A DNA stretch of 23,303 nucleotides. It comes from Proteiniphilum sp. UBA5283 (lineage in GTDB: Bacteria; Bacteroidota; Bacteroidia; Bacteroidales; Dysgonomonadaceae). The stretch is taken from contig DHSP01000026.1 of assembly GCA_002408485.1 (NCBI GenBank), forward strand, positions 61,582-84,884. Reading direction: 5' to 3'. Positions within the stretch are counted from its first letter, which is position 1, and every line of letters begins with the position of its first letter. Under the pieces are notes generated by a model that saw nothing but the letters and a program-made list of their open reading frames with translations, made no database searches and was not told where the DNA came from. Below, one piece after another: positions 22,365 to 23,303 of this stretch. A program made the position numbers and the translations under genes.

Positions 22365-23303
22365 AATAAAATATTATCGGATTGGAGTCTGCCGTTAATT
22401 GCATTAATTCTTCTCTCTTCGTTAAACTTTGTACTAAACCACTATTCTTTATATTTTCAAGCAGCAACTCATCTACGTTAATAGAACTATATATCCCTCT
22501 TTTATCATATCCTACGAAATTAGGTAATGGAGGATTCTCCAGTGAATACAATAAATCATCTTTCATCGTTTTAATATCTGATAATGATTTTTTTTCTTAT
22601 TAAATATGACAAAGGACATAAAATTTCTCTGTTGATATTTAAAAAATATCATATCCTCAATGTCAATAAAATCTCGAATACTATGTTTCACATTCTTTGT
22701 CATCAGAGATGACATTTTTTCTGTAAAATTATCTCCTTTAGCGTCCGAATAGTCTTTAGCAGTGAGTAATGTTTTACTTTTGATGGCTAAATATGGTTTA
22801 ATACCTTCCATATTTATAGACATTATGGTGTCCATTAAAACCTGTGAAAATAATGGTTTGTCAGTTCTTGACAAAAACAAATCTTTTCCAGTGAAGTATA
22901 ATCCAGAGAACCCCTTATTGTATTGACTTGCACTTAGCCAACATCGTTTTTGTTGACCTGTTGATATATCAAGCTCACGCAGTAGAAAATTATTTTCATT
23001 ATCCTTTGGAAAGAAAGCATCAGTATATAATGACCCGTTATAGTACTGTATATTGTAACTTCTAACCTTATTATTATCTAATTTTATATTATTTATATAT
23101 TTACCGGTGTTTATATCATATACATTAATCTTTTGTAGATCATAATCAAGGACATAAATTTTTTTGTTTACTGTATCTAATGTAAAATCTGATGGATTAA
23201 TATATTCTTCCGGAGCTTGTCCTATCTTGCCAATTCTATTGAGAAACTCACCATCTTTATTAAATGAGAAAATTCCATTTGACAGTTTATCCATAATAAA
23301 CAT
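22348..23303 (-). CDS. 6-bladed beta-propeller lipoprotein, 5'-partial and frame-broken
   Basis: The gene enters from beyond the right edge; the N-terminal lipoprotein signal is not seen. The first frame (to 22563) starts in blade 1 (IMDKLSNGIFSFNKDGEFL), contains the GQAPEEY loop and ends at TGA. The final 72 codons are in another frame and contain NPPLPNFVGYDKRGIYSSI, ending DSNPIIFYYEIKK, which matches the end of the cassette 1 propeller (DSNPVLVFYKIKH), so they belong to the same protein. One extra A in an A8 tract at 22588-22595 would fuse the frames as FNKKKKSLSDIKTMKDDLLY. As it stands the second part could still be made through the overlapping ATGA at 22566-22563. Confidence 0.75.
22588..22595 (-). 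repeat. A8 tract at the propeller frame break
   Basis: On the minus strand the sequence AAGAAAAAAAATC carries eight A. With nine A the two parts of the propeller would be one open frame with no stop between. Candidate slippage site for replication, transcription or a -1 ribosomal shift. Confidence 0.6.

Noticed and set aside
1..23303. CRISPR arrays, tRNA or rRNA genes
   Set aside because: No regularly spaced short repeats, cloverleaf-like sequences or rRNA segments were noticed in reading the window.

Overview
The window looks like a chromosomal segment from the phylum Bacteroidota, most likely order Bacteroidales. Three things point there. Several promoters fit the TAnnTTTG -7 consensus of that phylum, and most starts lack a Shine-Dalgarno sequence. 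Lineage-typical families are present: DUF4837, NVEALA peptides, 6-bladed beta-propeller lipoproteins and lipoprotein RND adaptors. The housekeeping proteins (IlvC, Tal, PdxA, RlmN) also read as Bacteroidales versions. I cannot name a genus; a Dysgonomonadaceae-like organism is only a guess.

Region 1 (1-6238) is ordinary core genome: the 3' two thirds of ilvC and its terminator, a transaldolase with a clear promoter, a convergent DUF4837 lipoprotein-pdxA pair, rlmN, and a divergently read secreted alpha/beta-hydrolase.

Region 2 (6239-10665) is AT-rich and mosaic, with everything on the minus strand. It holds two complete cassettes, each an NVEALA signal-type peptide gene followed by a 6-bladed beta-propeller lipoprotein gene. 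It also holds a truncated third NVEALA gene and a gene graveyard at 8350-9024. The graveyard contains the last 27 codons of an RND adaptor, fragments resembling an IS1182/IS5-type transposase, and the end of a thioredoxin-like domain. The two peptide genes share a 294-bp near-identical direct repeat covering the leader region and the first 44 codons; beyond it the peptides are unrelated except for four cysteines each.

Region 3 (10667-21489) is a minus-strand RND efflux operon, read as adaptor (MFP), RND permease, TolC-type channel, second RND permease. A third peptide/propeller cassette sits between the adaptor and the first permease. Its propeller carries a C-terminal thioredoxin-like domain with a CxxC motif and overlaps the permease start by ATGA, so the cassette appears to be co-transcribed with the pump.

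Region 4 (21490-23303) holds another propeller, cut by the window edge and broken by a one-base shift probably at an A8 tract, overlapped by a separate membrane-anchored CxxC thioredoxin-like gene.

The most interesting hypothesis is a secreted-peptide system. It would comprise NVEALA peptides with a constant leader and a variable four-cysteine tail, propeller lipoproteins, thioredoxin-like redox partners that are separate, fused or decayed, and an associated RND pump. Duplication, decay and homopolymer frame breaks suggest rapid diversification. The families are known; the functional link is inference from gene order.
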